Source: Piscicola geometra (lineage: Eukaryota; Annelida; Clitellata; Hirudinida; Piscicolidae). Taken from it: a stretch of 64,000 bases of DNA. Both the position numbers and the translations under genes were made by a program. The stretch covers positions 3,736,835-3,800,834 of the forward strand of contig OX030955.1 in assembly GCA_943735955.1 (NCBI GenBank), written 5' to 3'. The notes under the pieces are model-generated. The model made no database searches. It was not told the origin of the DNA and saw nothing but the letters and a program-made list of their open reading frames with translations. Positions 49,501-60,009 of the stretch are shown piece by piece; the first letter of the stretch is position 1, and each line of letters begins with the position of its first letter.

Positions 49501-51705
49501 AGAACGCTGAGTTCAACCGTATTTTATGATTAACTCATTGGTTTCCCGTTTCGCGTGAGTTTCTTCGGAGGTAAAGCCACCGGAATACTGAAATTTTATG
49601 GAAATTCCCAATAACCTTTCTTTATTTCACGAACTCATTTTTAAATTAGGTTTAAAGCAACGTGCGTTTATTTAATGGTGTAGGTCCTCTTGCAACGTAT
49701 CAAATAAATTATAAACATAAATTCCACATCCTAAAGTAATTTTTTTATTTACTAGATTAAATTTTATGCATTTAAAGGAATTGTAAACCTGTAATAGATA
49801 TGAATGAATTTATATTTTTCAAAAGAGTTGTTCGTACCTGAAGAGTCGTCAGTGCCAGCTCCACACTTCCTTGCCTTTAGACGTTTGCTTAGTTCGCCTT
49901 TTACTGGATCTGTTGATGGATTCAAATCCTTTTAAGAAATTTCAATTTTTCAATTTAGAAGCTTTTTCCATTTTTTCAATTTAAATTTATTTGAATTTTT
50001 CATTAACGTATAGAAAGTCAAATTTGAAAAGAAAAGTTGATATATATGAAAAAAGTTTTTTTTTCATAACCTAAAAATATTTTTGACGGAGAGAGAGATT
50101 TAGCACTTTTTTTGAAGCAAGTACCAGTGAGAATGTCTGAAAGTCTTCTTCTCCCAACTGGAATTTTGTTATCAGAATGACTAGAAGACGAACACTCGGT
50201 TAAGCTGCCAGATCCAGATTGGTTTTTGCCTGATGATTTATTCTTCGATCTTTTAACGTTTTTATCAGAATTTGATTCTGAAGTCAGATCTTCCTTCTTT
50301 TCGTTTGGATCCAGATAGATTACCCTGTTATTACACCAATCATAAATTTTGGCTTTTTTCTTTTTCTTCTCATTCTTTTTCTTACTCTTCTTTTTACACC
50401 AGTCTTTGTCACTATCATTTTCTTCTTTTTTCCTGTCTTTATTTCTTTTTCGATCTCTGCTGTCATCTTTTTTTCTGCTTTTCTTATTATCTTCTATGAT
50501 CGTTGGAGCTTTATTATACTCAGAACTCGCTTTTTCGATAACCCATTCCTTTTCGGTCCTACTGTCCGTCTTTTTGGCCTTAATTTCCTTCTGTTTTGGT
50601 TTTTGCGTTTTGTTACCTGTCTTAGTTTCTCTGTTCTTCTCATCTTCTTTAGCCGTTTGTCCTTGCGTTCCTTTGTCTGGGTTCCTTGCAGGACTCTTTT
50701 TATGATGATGTAATTTCTGATTTTTTTTCATTTCTTCTTCTGTGTTTGTTGAAGAATCTCTTTTACCTGCTTGCGAGTGAGCTGGTTTATAGCTTCTTGA
50801 TGGCTCTTTGTTTTCTTTTTTCTCCAGATGGTCGTTTTCTCTTCTTCTTGGACTTGACTTTATATCTACATCGCTTCTTGATTTGGTGGAAAGATTTTTC
50901 AGAGTGTCTTTATCTCCTTTATTCTTAATTCTACCTATTTCATCTTTTTTGTTTGCTTTTTTGTAGTAATCTGCATCGAGATCTTTCTTTGGCGATGCTA
51001 GCTTCCTTCCTTCCGACATATCATTCATGTGTCCCAACCGGTTCGCCCGTCGCATTTCAGCCTGCTTTCGACTGTTATTTATGTCTTCTAGCTCTTGCGT
51101 AGACTTTTTTGGTCTTCGTTTTTGAGACGAAGAGTCATTTTTTCCCAGAGAAATACTCAGCTTTTCTTTTGTATCCCTCAACTCAGTCTGAATTGAAAAG
51201 AGTTTCAAATTTCAATAAATAATTATTATGAAATTTAAGACACACTTTCACCTCTATGCTCTGTAGTTTTTTTATTATGAATTTTTTTCTTTTATCAAAC
51301 TTGTCAACTTCTTTCGTTTCATTTTCCTGAATTAACAGGCATTTTCATAATAGTATATTTTAAAGAAAATGAGTTAATTAACTTAATTAAATATTTTCAT
51401 AATGTAAAGATTGGATATTTGCATGAAACAGCTTTTTAAAATGTTAGTTTTGATCAAACCATGAAAAATATGCATTTTAACCAACTTTTTTGAACTCTTT
51501 TATTTTATTTCTGTACAACTCTATATGATTCAAGTATTCCTTAATGCTGTAATGAAAATATATTTATAGTTAAAAATAAAAATTTTTAAATTCTGTTCGA
51601 ACTTTACAGTTTCTCAAGTGAACAAAGAAAAAGAATACTTTTTCCTAAATCTGTTTGTTTCAAGCGAAGTTGGGTTCTTCCTGTCTTTGAAATCGTCAAT
51701 GGCAT
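42669..51705 (-). CDS. uncharacterised Lys/Ser-rich coiled-coil protein with mini-exon array
   Basis: I do not recognise the family. Exons, in coding order: 51608-51705, 51486-51546, 51252-51326, 50125-51187, 49838-49909, 48995-49018, 48640-48711, 48365-48403, 48192-48239, 47922-47963, 47677-47718, 47415-47459, 47311-47343, 46690-46761, 46527-46592, 46164-46238, 45779-45871, 45628-45690, 45232-45273, 45011-45088, 44819-44878, 42892-42942, 42669-42721. Everything joins in phase: 2367 nt, 788 aa. The N-terminus (MPLTISKTGRTQLRLK) leads into a charged coiled coil over exons 2-4. The single large exon is extremely Lys/Ser/Asp-rich and probably disordered. From exon 4 on, every boundary is phase 1 and most exons are 24-93 nt. 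Exons 47922-47963, 47677-47718 and 47415-47459 are tandem copies of one unit (SPPKTNKSEKGNK). An exon 5' of 51705 cannot be excluded. A hAT element sits in the intron 42943-44818. Confidence 0.62.
43128..43330. repeat. left subterminal CCCGTTCCCG array of the hAT element
   Basis: Tandem, partly higher-order repeat of TCCCGTCCCGTTCCCG units. A roughly 70-base block containing GATGGGACATCAG is repeated twice. Very GC-rich in an AT-rich region. In hAT elements short subterminal repeats commonly bind the transposase. Confidence 0.85.
43501..43872 (-). pseudogene. hAT transposase C-terminal fragment (hATC dimerisation domain)
   Basis: The 123-codon frame contains SASYIPCERNFLICGR and a following L-rich stretch, matching the C-terminal dimerisation region of hAT transposases (S-x-P-x-E-R-x-F-S pattern). 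A TTTGCAG acceptor-like sequence lies just upstream. Further upstream, at about 44030-44150 on the minus strand, a decayed stretch reads DAIDLIHMTACLLHPQYE, resembling the middle of the catalytic domain, then a stop. The DNA-binding and most catalytic regions are absent, so the protein cannot work alone. Confidence 0.8.
44490..44698. repeat. right subterminal CCCG array of the hAT element
   Basis: CCCGTTCCCG units followed by a GCGGGTACCC palindromic cluster directly inside the right inverted repeat. Less regular than the left array. Confidence 0.82.
45390..45473. repeat. 21-bp tandem repeat, four copies
   Basis: Units of ATTTTTTTAATGTTTGGAAAT, one with a GTTAAG variant, in an intron of the Lys/Ser-rich gene. 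Confidence 0.9.
46456..46504. repeat. (AT)n microsatellite
   Basis: About 24 AT dinucleotides in the intron just downstream (coding sense) of exon 46527-46592. Confidence 0.95.
47415..47963 (-). repeat. tandem duplication of an exon plus its intron, three copies
   Basis: A unit of 245-259 bp is repeated three times, each copy containing one exon of 42 or 45 nt with phase 1 at both ends. Flanking intron text is also shared (GGTGGCATAC, TTTTATGGGTTTTTATAA, TTTGTTTTGTTCCCAGG). Copies at 47677 and 47922 encode the same peptide SPPKTNKSEKGNK. The copy at 47415 reads SPTETNKSENAKNK. The exon at 48192-48239 (KSNKSQGEK) may be an older relative. Confidence 0.88.
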
Positions 51706-53571
51706 CTTCAGTCTGTAGTCAATATTTCTTTTAAATAACTAAATTTCAGTTTTAAATTGTTCGAAAGTTTTCAAAAACCAAATGGAGAGAAGATAAAGGT
51801 TTTTGTGAGCACTCTTTACCCCTCTGGACTCAGCTACATGAAAGAGACCTTTGTCTAAATAACTAAACCCTTTAATCTATTGGAAACATACTTTAAAACG
51901 CTCTTATGAAAACGTAGCTATCAATCGATAATGAAATAATATGGATATAATTAATGCTGTGCACAACCTCTATGATAAACTTAGTGCAGTGAATGCGTAG
52001 AAGGTTGAAGGAAGAGTCATCTATCATTTTGTGTTAGAGCATTTCTTTGGATTTTTAGTGTTTTTGAATTTATGGATTTTAACCAGAATTATTATTTATG
52101 TTAAGTTTTCTTGGTGGCTGTCTTGCCTTTAAGATGGTGTGATGTTATTGCTCGATGTGTTTTTGTTTCTATTATTGTTTTTTTTGAGCGTCAGAAGATT
52201 TTTGAATAACTTTTAGTGTAATTTAGAATTTAAAATTATATAAATATCTTTAAAACCAGTCAATTTTATGGTGGAATAATTATTAAAAACGTTTCGATTA
52301 GCAAAAGCGCGTGTCATTTATTCGTGGATTTCAACATGTATTAACGAGACACTACACTCCAAATACCCAAAAATACTAGCGTACCTTGCAACCACCACAA
52401 GAGAGCAGCTGATATGGTTAATAAACGTTCAATGAAATTTGTATTAGACTTTCTTTCTGATCTGGAGACTAGTAGCTCACACATATTGAGCCATGTAAGT
52501 CAATAAATGGGAGCAGTTTTCGTCAGACGAAATAAAAATTATTTACCTCAAAAAAATTCATAATAAAATTAATAAGTAATTAATAACTTTAGGAAATATT
52601 ATAAATCATGTCAAAAAAATATAACTTACAAAGCCACAATTGTTTTAAAGTTTATCTGATTTATCCCCGAATTTGATATCATTAAAATGCATAAAGGATT
52701 ATTTGAAATATTACAAACGTACATGCTCTAAGCTACCTCGCATAGAAAAGCGACTCATGGGTAATATAGTAAAATTCCTATAATAAAATCTACTTTTACT
52801 TCTCAATGAATCATCAATATAAAACTCGACTGAATAAATGATTTATTCAGAAAGAACTGAAAGTGAAATAATTCGAGGGTTAAATAACGTACAAATATGT
52901 AAATGATTTGTAATCAAGCTAGCAAATCAATAGGTATATACGGATTGGAAGAAAAAGGAAATTTAGAAAGCTGTTTATGAAATTTAATAATTAAAGATAT
53001 TTCACATAGAACAACCTTTATTTTATCCCATTTACTTAATTATGCTTAAATATTAAAACTGTTTATTAATAGTAAATTAAGTTATTCAGTGATGAAATAC
53101 TCAAATAAGAAAATACTTAGAATAATCATTTTGAAGCACATTTCAATGAAACTATTCTTATAGCAACAAACCTAACACAGAAACATCCTTTCACCTAAGC
53201 GAGATTAAAAAATGAATTATGTAATTGGAACTGGTAAAAGGTTACATGTCATTAAAATAGCAAGGACATGTGTATTGAAATACAAAGTATTTTCATAAGA
53301 AAATATTCTAATTAAAGATCTAATAAAGAATTTATTTATAAAATTTTATTTAATAATTTATTTTTAAAATATAAGTCAGCAAAATAGAGGCATTCTCGAA
53401 GCACTTGTAGCCATTTGCAAGTGAACCTGGTATACAATGGGAAATAAGGAAATGTAATCTATTTAATAAACTATATGTATATAGGATACTACATTCTAGA
53501 ACACGCAACATGCACATTCAATGAACATTCAAGGACACCGCAATCAAAAGTGATTCAATGACATTTGTTCC
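51706..53571. other. intergenic region upstream of the Lys/Ser-rich gene
   Basis: About 1.9 kb of AT-rich DNA, holding the 5' flank of the Lys/Ser-rich gene and the 3' flank of the first ELO gene. No exon-like frame, RNA gene or transposon signature is seen. Confidence 0.5.
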
Positions 53572-54363
53572 TTATGATGACTTGTCTTTTGTGGGCTCTT
53601 TGCTCTTTGAGGAACGGTACGTTTTGTTGAAGTACTGCAAGAAGAGCAGGAAGTAGCTGAAGTACATCAGCCACACGAGTACTGCATTCGTGAGTGACTG
53701 ATGGCATGCCACTCCACTAAGCTTCATATAGATCACAAATTTGGTGATGGCCAAACCTGCAATCATCTGCAGCAACTGCAGACTGGTGATGCTAACGTTG
53801 ATCACCTTCGGGATGCGCACAATCCTCAAGGCAGTGAAGGCATAGTACACGTACATGATTGAGTGGATGTAGTAGTTCATCGCCCCATACCATCGGCCTG
53901 TTGACACAAAATCGGCGTAGGAGTAGGCACAATAGAGAAGAACAGTAACGTGGTGGTAGACGTGGAGAAAGATGATGGGTCGCTTGCGTAGAACCAGAAA
54001 TGCCGTATCACCCAGCTCAATAACCTTTGAAAATGCGAACAAAAACGCCCACAACGAAGTACGTTCATGGTCGTAAAAGTCGATGTTACATATAGAGACA
54101 ACGAGGCCCTTTTGTAGGCTTTTGACGAACTCCGAGTAGATGCGAACCGCTCCCAGAATGCTGAAAGCCGCCAGCAAGAAGTTCCATGTAAAGAGAACGT
54201 ACTTCAAGTTCAGCGGCTTCCTGTTCCTCATCAAATACTGACCTCCATAGGTTAAAATGACGTAAACGAAACTTATAACAAAAGTGTATTGCTTGTTATT
54301 TTCCGTCCACTCTCTAACCGCAGTTGAATTGAATGATTTCTCAACATATTCTACACTATACAT
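53572..54363 (-). CDS. ELO-family fatty-acid elongase, ELOVL6-like, intact
   Basis: ER multi-pass condensing enzyme that adds malonyl-CoA units to long-chain acyl-CoA. Single exon, 263 aa, the normal ELO length. Visible motifs are FSKVIELGDT (111-120), the histidine box HVYHH (134-138) and MNYYIHSIMYVYY with the second conserved His at 167. Several hydrophobic spans and a Lys/Ser-rich C-terminal tail are present. The context KVIELGDT...FLHVYHH resembles the ELOVL6/ELOVL3 branch, which elongates saturated and monounsaturated C12-C16 chains. The exact substrate is not determined. It is followed upstream on the same strand by a second ELO gene, most likely a tandem duplicate. Confidence 0.92.
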   Translation of the reverse strand: MYSVEYVEKSFNSTAVREWTENNKQYTFVISFVYVILTYGGQYLMRNRKPLNLKYVLFTWNFLLAAFSILGAVRIYSEFVKSLQKGLVVSICNIDFYDHERTSLWAFLFAFSKVIELGDTAFLVLRKRPIIFLHVYHHVTVLLYCAYSYADFVSTGRWYGAMNYYIHSIMYVYYAFTALRIVRIPKVINVSITSLQLLQMIAGLAITKFVIYMKLSGVACHQSLTNAVLVWLMYFSYFLLFLQYFNKTYRSSKSKEPTKDKSS

Positions 54364-54716
54364 CTCAAAAGTTTTTATTAACTAAAATTTTAATTTAAAA
54401 AATATTTCTAATTAGAAATATATTTAGGAACAAAGGTTAATGAACGGGACTACACAATTGACATGTATTTATCGCTCATCTCATAGGAAATAAGTCGCTA
54501 GAAATCGAAAGATCTAACGGCATGTTTGTTTTCTATAAAATTTTTTTCCACATTTTATATTTTACATACACTTTTGTTTGAATACATTTTTATACATTTA
54601 CTTGATCGATAATTAAATAGAACACTTTCTAAGTGTCCTAAAACTTGGTAAAACACAATTATATTAACTATTTTTGGAAAATAAAAAAATTATATATTTT
54701 CTATATATGTAAATAA

Positions 54717-54718
54717 TA

Positions 54719-54781
<63 letters not shown>

Positions 54782-54782
54782 A

Positions 54783-54816
<34 letters not shown>

Positions 54817-54852
54817 GTAGTAGTAGTAATAGTAGTACTTGTAGTAGTAGTA
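54717..54852. repeat. (TAG)n microsatellite
   Basis: About 45 TAG/AGT trinucleotides with single-base interruptions, between the two ELO genes. Confidence 0.95.
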
Positions 54853-54908
54853 TATTTAGTGCCTTTGTTTCGATACTATATATTTGTCATCTGCCCCTTT
54901 CCCTGTCT

Positions 54909-55094
54909 TCAAATCACACACACACATCTCAGTACCACTCTTTCCAGCTTTCGATCTTTTTTCTGGTAATCAAGGACCCCTTCCATCGGGTCCTGTTTTC
55001 TATGCTCCATTCTCCAAGCTGTCAAGCGCTCTTCTCTCCATTCTTCATACAACCTACATTCTATCAATACGTGCCTCTCATTCTCTTCTTCCAT
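54909..55094 (-). mobile_element. LINE-type reverse transcriptase C-terminal fragment
   Basis: The minus-strand frame reads EEENERHVLIECRLYEEWR, which resembles the conserved stretch (E-H-x-L-L-x-C-P-x-Y) found near the C-terminus of non-LTR retrotransposon polyproteins. Nothing upstream or downstream extends it, so it is a short decayed fragment between the two ELO genes. Confidence 0.45.
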
Positions 55095-55202
55095 ATAATT
55101 TGGAACTTTTTAGTTTTATTCGATCGATTAAAGAGAAACAAGAATTGTATTCTATAGTTTAGTATGAAAGAAGATACAACAATATTAAATGCGAAAAGAA
55201 TG

Positions 55203-56018
55203 TTAATCATTTTTGATAACTTTGTAAGAGACAATGTAGTAACTTTTCAAATATCGAATTAAAAAAAGAGCATAGCTTAAATCAAGTGAAACACCTAAAA
55301 AAGCACTTGCATTGCTTTGATGACAGAATATGTTAGAATAAAAACTAAGGCAATTGATAAGAGGAACTGATGTCATTATTACCATAGTGATAATCAGTTT
55401 TAAAATGTGAAGTAAGATGATAAGTAAACGAATAAAATTATGAATTTTTAAGAAGTTTAGGGATTTAATAGCTGAGTAAAAGAAAGTTACAGTTTGTAGG
55501 GTGTAGCTCAGACTAACATACCAAATGGCTGTGGAAACTCTATCACTGTAGCTGTACCAAATGTAGATGAACGTTGACGAATGGTAGTAAATCATTTGAA
55601 AAGACAATGGCTTCTTCGTCATTATAAAAAACATTGTATCTCCAAACTCCAATATTTTTGAAATCGTGAACAAAAAGTTCCATAGTGATGTTGGATCTTT
55701 TCCGAAAAATTCATTGTTACATACTGAAACCACATAGCCTCTTGCCCGAATAATGTGGAAAAGTTCTGGAACAACGTTAATTGCTCCTATAAAACTGAAG
55801 AGAGCCAGAAATATGTTCCAGACAAACAGAATGTACCTCAAATCATATTGTTTTTCATTTCTTCTCAGAGTTTGAGCGCATAAGCTGAATATGATGAAAC
55901 AAATCGTGAATCCGATAGCATAATATCTGGTTTCATAAACCATCTTGACAGCAAAATCACTATTAAAAGTACTTTCAAATTGGTTATAGTCCATTTCCAC
56001 TTTTGTCGCCATGTTCAA
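55203..56018 (-). CDS. ELO-family paralogue lacking most catalytic histidines
   Basis: Single exon, 271 aa, similar in length and hydrophobic profile to its neighbour. It keeps ISKILEFGDT (119-128), SVCNNEFF and the general ELO layout. The histidine box is degenerate: aligned with HVYHH it reads MIYYH (142-146), retaining one of three histidines, and the second conserved His is Gln175 (SYTLQTVTFFY). These histidines are required for condensation in known elongases, so I infer a catalytically inactive or strongly altered protein, for example a regulatory partner. The frame is intact and hydrophobic segments are preserved, arguing against a simple pseudogene. Its start lies 384 bp from the divergent RBM39 start codon. 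Confidence 0.85.
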   Translation of the reverse strand: MNMATKVEMDYNQFESTFNSDFAVKMVYETRYYAIGFTICFIIFSLCAQTLRRNEKQYDLRYILFVWNIFLALFSFIGAINVVPELFHIIRARGYVVSVCNNEFFGKDPTSLWNFLFTISKILEFGDTMFFIMTKKPLSFQMIYYHSSTFIYIWYSYSDRVSTAIWYVSLSYTLQTVTFFYSAIKSLNFLKIHNFIRLLIILLHILKLIITMVIMTSVPLINCLSFYSNIFCHQSNASAFLGVSLDLSYALFLIRYLKSYYIVSYKVIKND

Positions 56019-56402
56019 TATTTAAATTTTAAACGTAACTAGGTTGAATAATATTCAGTAAATTTTACGCGCATAAAAAGGGAAAAAAAAACATCAAATA
56101 AAATATTAAAATAGTTTTTATTTTATAAATCTTTTATTCTATTTTATATTTATGCAAAATTAAAAATAATATTAAAAAGTTTTTAAATCTAATTTTATTT
56201 ATTTACAATATTTTTATGATTTAGTATTAATTTTTTTCACTAATATTATAGTTTAAAAAAGTAATATTCTACATAATGACGGGAAATTCATTTTTACCAA
56301 AAATATCAGCCATTTTGCTTTTCAAGTCGCTTCTCATACATTCGGCGTATATTTTGTAAACGTTCCAGTTTGAAATATTTATTTTTACTTAATCTAAGAA
56401 AA
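56019..56402. promoter_or_regulatory. divergent promoter region between ELO paralogue and RBM39
   Basis: 384 bp separate the two start codons, so promoters and 5' UTRs of both genes must overlap or abut, unless there are further upstream exons. AGCCATTTT at 56308-56316 fits the YY1 consensus (SSCCATNTT-like), about 90 bp before the RBM39 start. No TATA box stands out from the AT background. Confidence 0.4.
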
Positions 56403-59400
56403 ATGACAGATGATTTAGATGTCGATGCTATGCTTGAAGAACCCTTCAAGCAACAGGTTACAAAACATTCGAATAATTAATAACGAATAATTTCCAAATC
56501 GACCACTGCCCATGTTTCTATATTTTTAGGATAAAGAAAAAAACGGCGAAGAAAAATCCAAAAAACATGACAAGGATGACAAAGATAAGAATAAAAGGTA
56601 CTCAAATCAGATGAGTTTATTCTATTTCAGGCTAATTATTTTTGAAATAGCTAAATATATATTTAAAAAACCATTATTTAACAAAAATGAGTTTTCAATT
56701 AAGTGATTTGAGTTTTTAAATACCGAAAAATCTTGCTTGGTATAAGATAAAAGGTTTAGTAGGTTCAAGATGTAAATGGGTCTAAAACATAGACCACAAA
56801 ACAGGACTGAATGATGCTCTAGCTTTGAGTCTAACTTAATTTTAAGACAGAAATTCTTGGGAGGTATGCCTCAATCAAAATAATCCATCATTCACCTTTT
56901 CATTCCTATTTTTCATTATTTAGACTCTAATTACTATTATTTGTCTTACAGAAAAAAAAGTAAAGAAAGGAAAAGGTGAAAGTTTTTAAAAATTTATTTT
57001 ATTTTACCCATAAAAAATATATTGTCCCTAAAAAAAGTATTTTCATTTTCTTGCAGAAGCGCATCTCGTAGTCGAAGTAGAGAGCAGAGAAGCAAGAGCA
57101 AGGATCGCAAGAGTAGAAGCAGGAGCAGAGATCGGAAGGGCAGGCATTCGGACAGGGACCGGAGGGACAAAGGCAAAGACAGGGAGAAGGATAGAAAAGA
57201 AAGAGAAGAAAAAAGACGAGAAAAAGAAAAGGAAAGAGAAAAAGAAAGGGAAGCTCGAAGGAAGGAAAGAGAGAAGGAAAAGGAAAAAGAGAGGGAAGAG
57301 CGAAAAAAGAGGGATGAGATAGAGAGGGGTCGTAATGTGGCCAAACTGGATGACTACAGAAGCCGGAAATCTTCCTCGAAAAGGTATCTCACAATCTCTT
57401 CATAATTAACGCAACTCCTAATCAGCTCCATCTCATTTATTTATTCATTCATTCATTGAATCACTACCAGAGATGGAGAGAGCGATTTGACTCCAGAGGA
57501 GAGGGACTTGAGGACTGTTTTCTGCATGCAACTTGCCTCACGCATCCGACCTCGAGACCTTGAGGAGTTCTTCTCAGCCATTGGAAAGGTTGGCATTATT
57601 TAGATTATTTGATTTTTGCCTTATTAAAGCTTTATTAGTAGCTATTTTGTAAAAAAATACTCAGGCAAACAAGTTTTTTAACATTAGTTGGATCTAAAGA
57701 GATTCTTTTCTTGCTAAATATGTGTCCTGACAAGCTGAATAAATGTTCACATGGAACTGTACTTGCAAGAGATGACAAGTACTTGCTTTCCAGTTTCGCA
57801 AGAGCCGGATATGCCTCTTTGTGTTGTTGCCACCAAACAAAGAAAACTCTCAAATCCTACCTCAGATTCTTTTCTATAACGTTTAATGATTGACTTGGTA
57901 ATCATCGAGGTATTTTCAGAATCTGAAGTCACACATGTTTTTAGTCTTGTTTATTAAAGGCTGTATAGTTTTTGAAATTTTTTTTGTTTTTAAAAAAAAA
58001 TCATTTTACATTTTTAAATCGGGGGTCTAACGATGTGGAAATTTTTGACCATTGGATATACTGATTATTCATCTCTGATCTAAATAGGGAAGAAATTTTG
58101 TGTGTGAAACGAATGACATAAGCTGGATTATTTTCTGAAGTGCACATTTCTTGTGTAAAGTGACAAATTGCAAGTAACACTATTGAAAATTTAAATTATT
58201 TTTCACCTCAATGAAGTTCTATTGCAAATCCTCAAGAAATGAAAAGTTCTTTGATGAAATGAAATTTTTCCCATTCGTTTGTTGACAGTAAATTAGTAGT
58301 GTTTCTCTTCACTTGCTGACAGTGTAACCAAAACAGGAAAAAACCATTTCAATTTGGATAAGTTTAAATGCATTAAAATTCTTAAATGCGTTAATATTTT
58401 TAATGCGTTAAAATATTTAACGGTCGTTAATTGTTTAACGTGTTAATCGAAAGTTAACGTAGATTAAAGCACAGCTCTTATAAAAATCACTAATTCAAAA
58501 GTTGAAAGTTTCTGTGCTTAAATAGACTATTTCAATCTTAAAACATCGTGCAGGTGAAAGACGTGAGGCTGATTCTTGACAACAAGTCGCATCGCTCGAA
58601 GGGCATCGCGTACATCGAGTTCAAGGACATCGAGTCGACGGCATTGGCGATAGGCCTGAGCGGCCAGAAACTTCTCGGCGTTCCAATCATCGTGCAGAAT
58701 GCCCACGCAGAGAGGAACCGACAGGCGTCGACGAACCAACCAGCCTCGGTCACCCTCGCTCCGGGTGCCCCAGTCGTCAAGCCAGTCGCTCCAGATGGAC
58801 CGGGCAGACTGTACGTCGGAATGCTGCATCCGAACATCAGTGAAGACATGCTGATGGGCATTTTTGAGCCGTTTGGAAAGGTGCGTGGTTGTGGTGGTGG
58901 CTGATTTGATGCTGCAAAAAACTATTAAGTGTACTTTATGAATGTATATTGACTTTTCAGTTATTTTAACTGTTGTCATCATCATCAACATCACCATCAT
59001 CATCAGGTGACTGACCTGAAGCTTGTAAAGGATAGCAGTGGTTCATCAGCTGGATATGGATTCATCTCAGTTAGCATACCTCATTCATATATCATCTATA
59101 ATTTTTTGCATTTCTTATCCATCCATCATCTTTTCATCTATTCATTTATATATATAATCATCGATTTCAATTAAAATATTATTTTTCTCTTCTTCAAATT
59201 TTCCTATCATTTTATGACTATCGGTATTGTCTGCCATGCATCATTGCATAGGACGATCAAGATAAAGAGGATATTAAAATTTTGGTTAAAACAATTTACT
59301 ACCACGACAGTACGCCATGTCAGAGGACGCGAAGAAGGCGATGACCCAGCTGGACGGCTTCGAGCTGGCAGGAAAGGCCATCAAGGTGCTCTAATGTCTT

Positions 59401-59899
59401 TCAAACCTCTTTCATTTCCGGCATTCAGTGATATTATATATATATATTAGATATAGATAGGTTTACTACTTTTTTTTACATATTACATATTTTTAAGATG
59501 TACCAATTAATTTTCTATGAAAAAAACGAAGTTTTGTCAAATGTATGTGAAAAGTAAAATATGAGGCTTCTCTAAACTTTCCTTCATCCCATCGCCATCA
59601 CTTTAGCCACCACCATTACAACCACCTCGACCACAGGTCGGCTTTGTGACCGAGAAGACAGGCGAGCCGATGAGCTACACGTCGACCACTCCGTCGCAGC
59701 AGCAAGTGGCCGTGACGTCGCCACCGAACCAGGCCGCCCTCTCCCCTGCCACCACCACCAAGTCCTCAGGCTTCAACATGGGACCCTCCACCAGACTACA
59801 CCTCATGACCAAGCTGGCTGAAGGTGACCAATTCATACATATAAAAATACATTTAAACGTACATACATACATACATACATACATACATACATACATACA

Positions 59900-59933
<34 letters not shown>

Positions 59934-59971
59934 CATACATGCATACATACATACATACATAAATACATACA

Positions 59972-60009
<38 letters not shown>

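Noticed and set aside
57022..57344. Minus-strand Ser/Leu/Phe-rich frame of 116 codons.
   Set aside because: It is the antisense of the RBM39 RS/RE-rich exon.
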